In this document: one piece after another, positions 63,306 through 64,000 of the stretch
Position numbering within the stretch: position 1 is the first letter of the stretch
Layout: every line of letters starts with the position of its first letter
NCBI RefSeq assembly: GCF_006864135.1
Contig: NZ_SADV01000001.1
Span: 248,001-312,000, forward strand
Direction of reading: 5' to 3'
Origin: Lysinibacillus sphaericus
GTDB lineage: Bacteria > Bacillota > Bacilli > Bacillales_A > Planococcaceae
DNA length: 64,000 nucleotides
Program-made: the position numbers and the translations under genes
Notes under the pieces: generated by a model
What the model saw: the letters and a program-made list of their open reading frames with translations, nothing else
Told to the model about the DNA's origin: nothing
The model's database searches: none

Positions 63306-64000
63306 CTTACTCCCTCCCGCTCCTTAAAAAATTGCATGATCGTCTCTTTTGTTGTATCAATCATAAAACGCATTTCATCATCCGATATAATGTATGGAGG
63401 CATGAAATATAATATATTGCCGAGAGGACGAATGAGTAAGCCCTTTGCTAAGGCACGTTTATAGATTTGATAACCGATTCGTTCCTCACTAGGTAGCGGC
63501 TCCTTTGTTTCACGATTGGCGACTAATTCTATTGCACCAACTAGTCCTACTTGTCGATATTCCCCAACAAACGGCAACTCCCCAAATGCATTCATAGCTA
63601 ACTCTCGCATATGTTCACCCTTGTTTTGTATCATATCGATCACATTTTCCTCTTCAAACATTGTCAAAACTTCTAAAGCCACACGACAAGCAAGTGTATT
63701 ACCGGAATAGCTATGAGAGTGTAAAAACGCTTTCATTGTACCGTAATCATCATAAAATGCGTCAAATACATTATCAGTCGTTAAAACTGCAGATAGTGGC
63801 AAATAACCACCCGTTAAACCTTTTGATAAGCACATAAAATCTGGCGCAATACCCGCTTGCTCACAGGCAAATAATGTACCTGTTCGTCCAAAGCCAACTG
63901 CAATTTCATCTACAATAAAATGCACATCGTATTTTGTACAAAGCTCTCGTAATCGCTTCAAGTATAGTGGAGGATACATTTTCATGCCTGCAGCTGCTTG
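63272..64000 (-). CDS. bioA: Adenosylmethionine-8-amino-7-oxononanoate aminotransferase (C-terminal part)
   Basis: The gene continues past the window end; about 242 codons are visible. It makes 7,8-diaminopelargonate using S-adenosylmethionine as amino donor. Seen: [20 protein letters not shown], the PLP lysine in [37 protein letters not shown], and [18 protein letters not shown]. The SAM-specific and PLP regions look intact. It is followed by bioY (34-base overlap) and bioB, fixing the assignment over other class III aminotransferases. Confidence 0.92.
   Translation of the reverse strand, partial: QAAAGMKMYPPLYLKRLRELCTKYDVHFIVDEIAVGFGRTGTLFACEQAGIAPDFMCLSKGLTGGYLPLSAVLTTDNVFDAFYDDYGTMKAFLHSHSYSGNTLACRVALEVLTMFEEENVIDMIQNKGEHMRELAMNAFGELPFVGEYRQVGLVGAIELVANRETKEPLPSEERIGYQIYKRALAKGLLIRPLGNILYFMPPYIISDDEMRFMIDTTKETIMQFFKEREGVSCSNDNQHCHL

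Noticed and set aside
63715-63745. cre-like sequence (AAACGCTTTCA) within bioA.
   Set aside because: It lies inside coding sequence far from any promoter and departs from the consensus.
1-64000. CRISPR arrays, rRNA or complete tRNA genes, prophage modules.
   Set aside because: No regularly spaced short repeats, no rRNA-like or tRNA-like folds and no phage structural genes seen on either strand.

Overview
The window is chromosomal DNA of a low-GC Gram-positive endospore-former, most likely Lysinibacillus or a close relative in the Bacillales. The evidence is the AT-rich composition, strong AAGGAGG ribosome binding sites, frequent TTG/GTG starts, an S-layer-homology relic, an agr-type relic, BioY, DinB, and a large secreted subtilase with tandem PPC-like repeats.

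Layout. 1-1780: end of a cobalt ECF transporter (cbiN-cbiQ-cbiO). 2004-5641: secreted S8 protease and its terminator. 5665-5927: a palindromic repeat whose partner lies inverted at 54151-54402. 6064-9964: surface-sugar genes (two glycosyltransferases, a UDP-GlcNAc 4,6-dehydratase-like enzyme, a reductase). 9980-13601: a graveyard of broken genes (DUF402, SLH, two IS3-family remnants, a GNAT relic) ending in a collapsed agr quorum-sensing locus. 13838-15840: a secreted double-psi beta-barrel protein and a TolB-like lipoprotein. 16182-17634: an HNH endonuclease relic and a rearranged group II intron sitting beside the terminator of a DUF4261 gene.

19129-30301 is the most interesting block: the remains of a nonribosomal peptide cluster, read leftwards. 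It has a single C-A-T-E NRPS module whose adenylation pocket (DLTKIGEVGK) predicts asparagine converted to D-Asn, a type II thioesterase, an Sfp-type phosphopantetheinyl transferase, and a ClbP/XcnG-like serine peptidase with membrane helices fused to the start of an ABC exporter. N-acyl-D-Asn initiation plus a ClbP-type peptidase is the signature of the prodrug-and-cleavage self-resistance logic of colibactin, xenocoumacin and zwittermicin. The exporter part is cut off, one adenylation domain is a chimeric stump, and the elongation modules are absent, so the system is eroded or reduced to its leader module.

30709-41450 is a CcpA-linked catabolic operon (class III aminotransferase, succinate-semialdehyde-type dehydrogenase, GNAT, YtcJ-like amidohydrolase, two APC permeases, M20 amidohydrolase) with a divergent LysR regulator. 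41983-47551 is a two-component system plus a MacB-like ABC transporter whose promoter carries four 11-bp-phased TTGATA-type repeats. 48593-52580 is a cluster resembling polymorphic-toxin immunity loci (YwqG/DUF1963, CxxC-rich protein, ankyrin repeats). 52864-54106 is an alpha/beta hydrolase gene broken around a secreted-protein gene. 54580-60873 holds a metzincin-like protein, DinB, and a MocR regulator with its divergent aminotransferase target. 61057-64000 holds a 40-residue protein and biotin genes bioA-bioY-bioB on the minus strand.

All functional calls come from reading motifs and remembered family features; no database search was possible.
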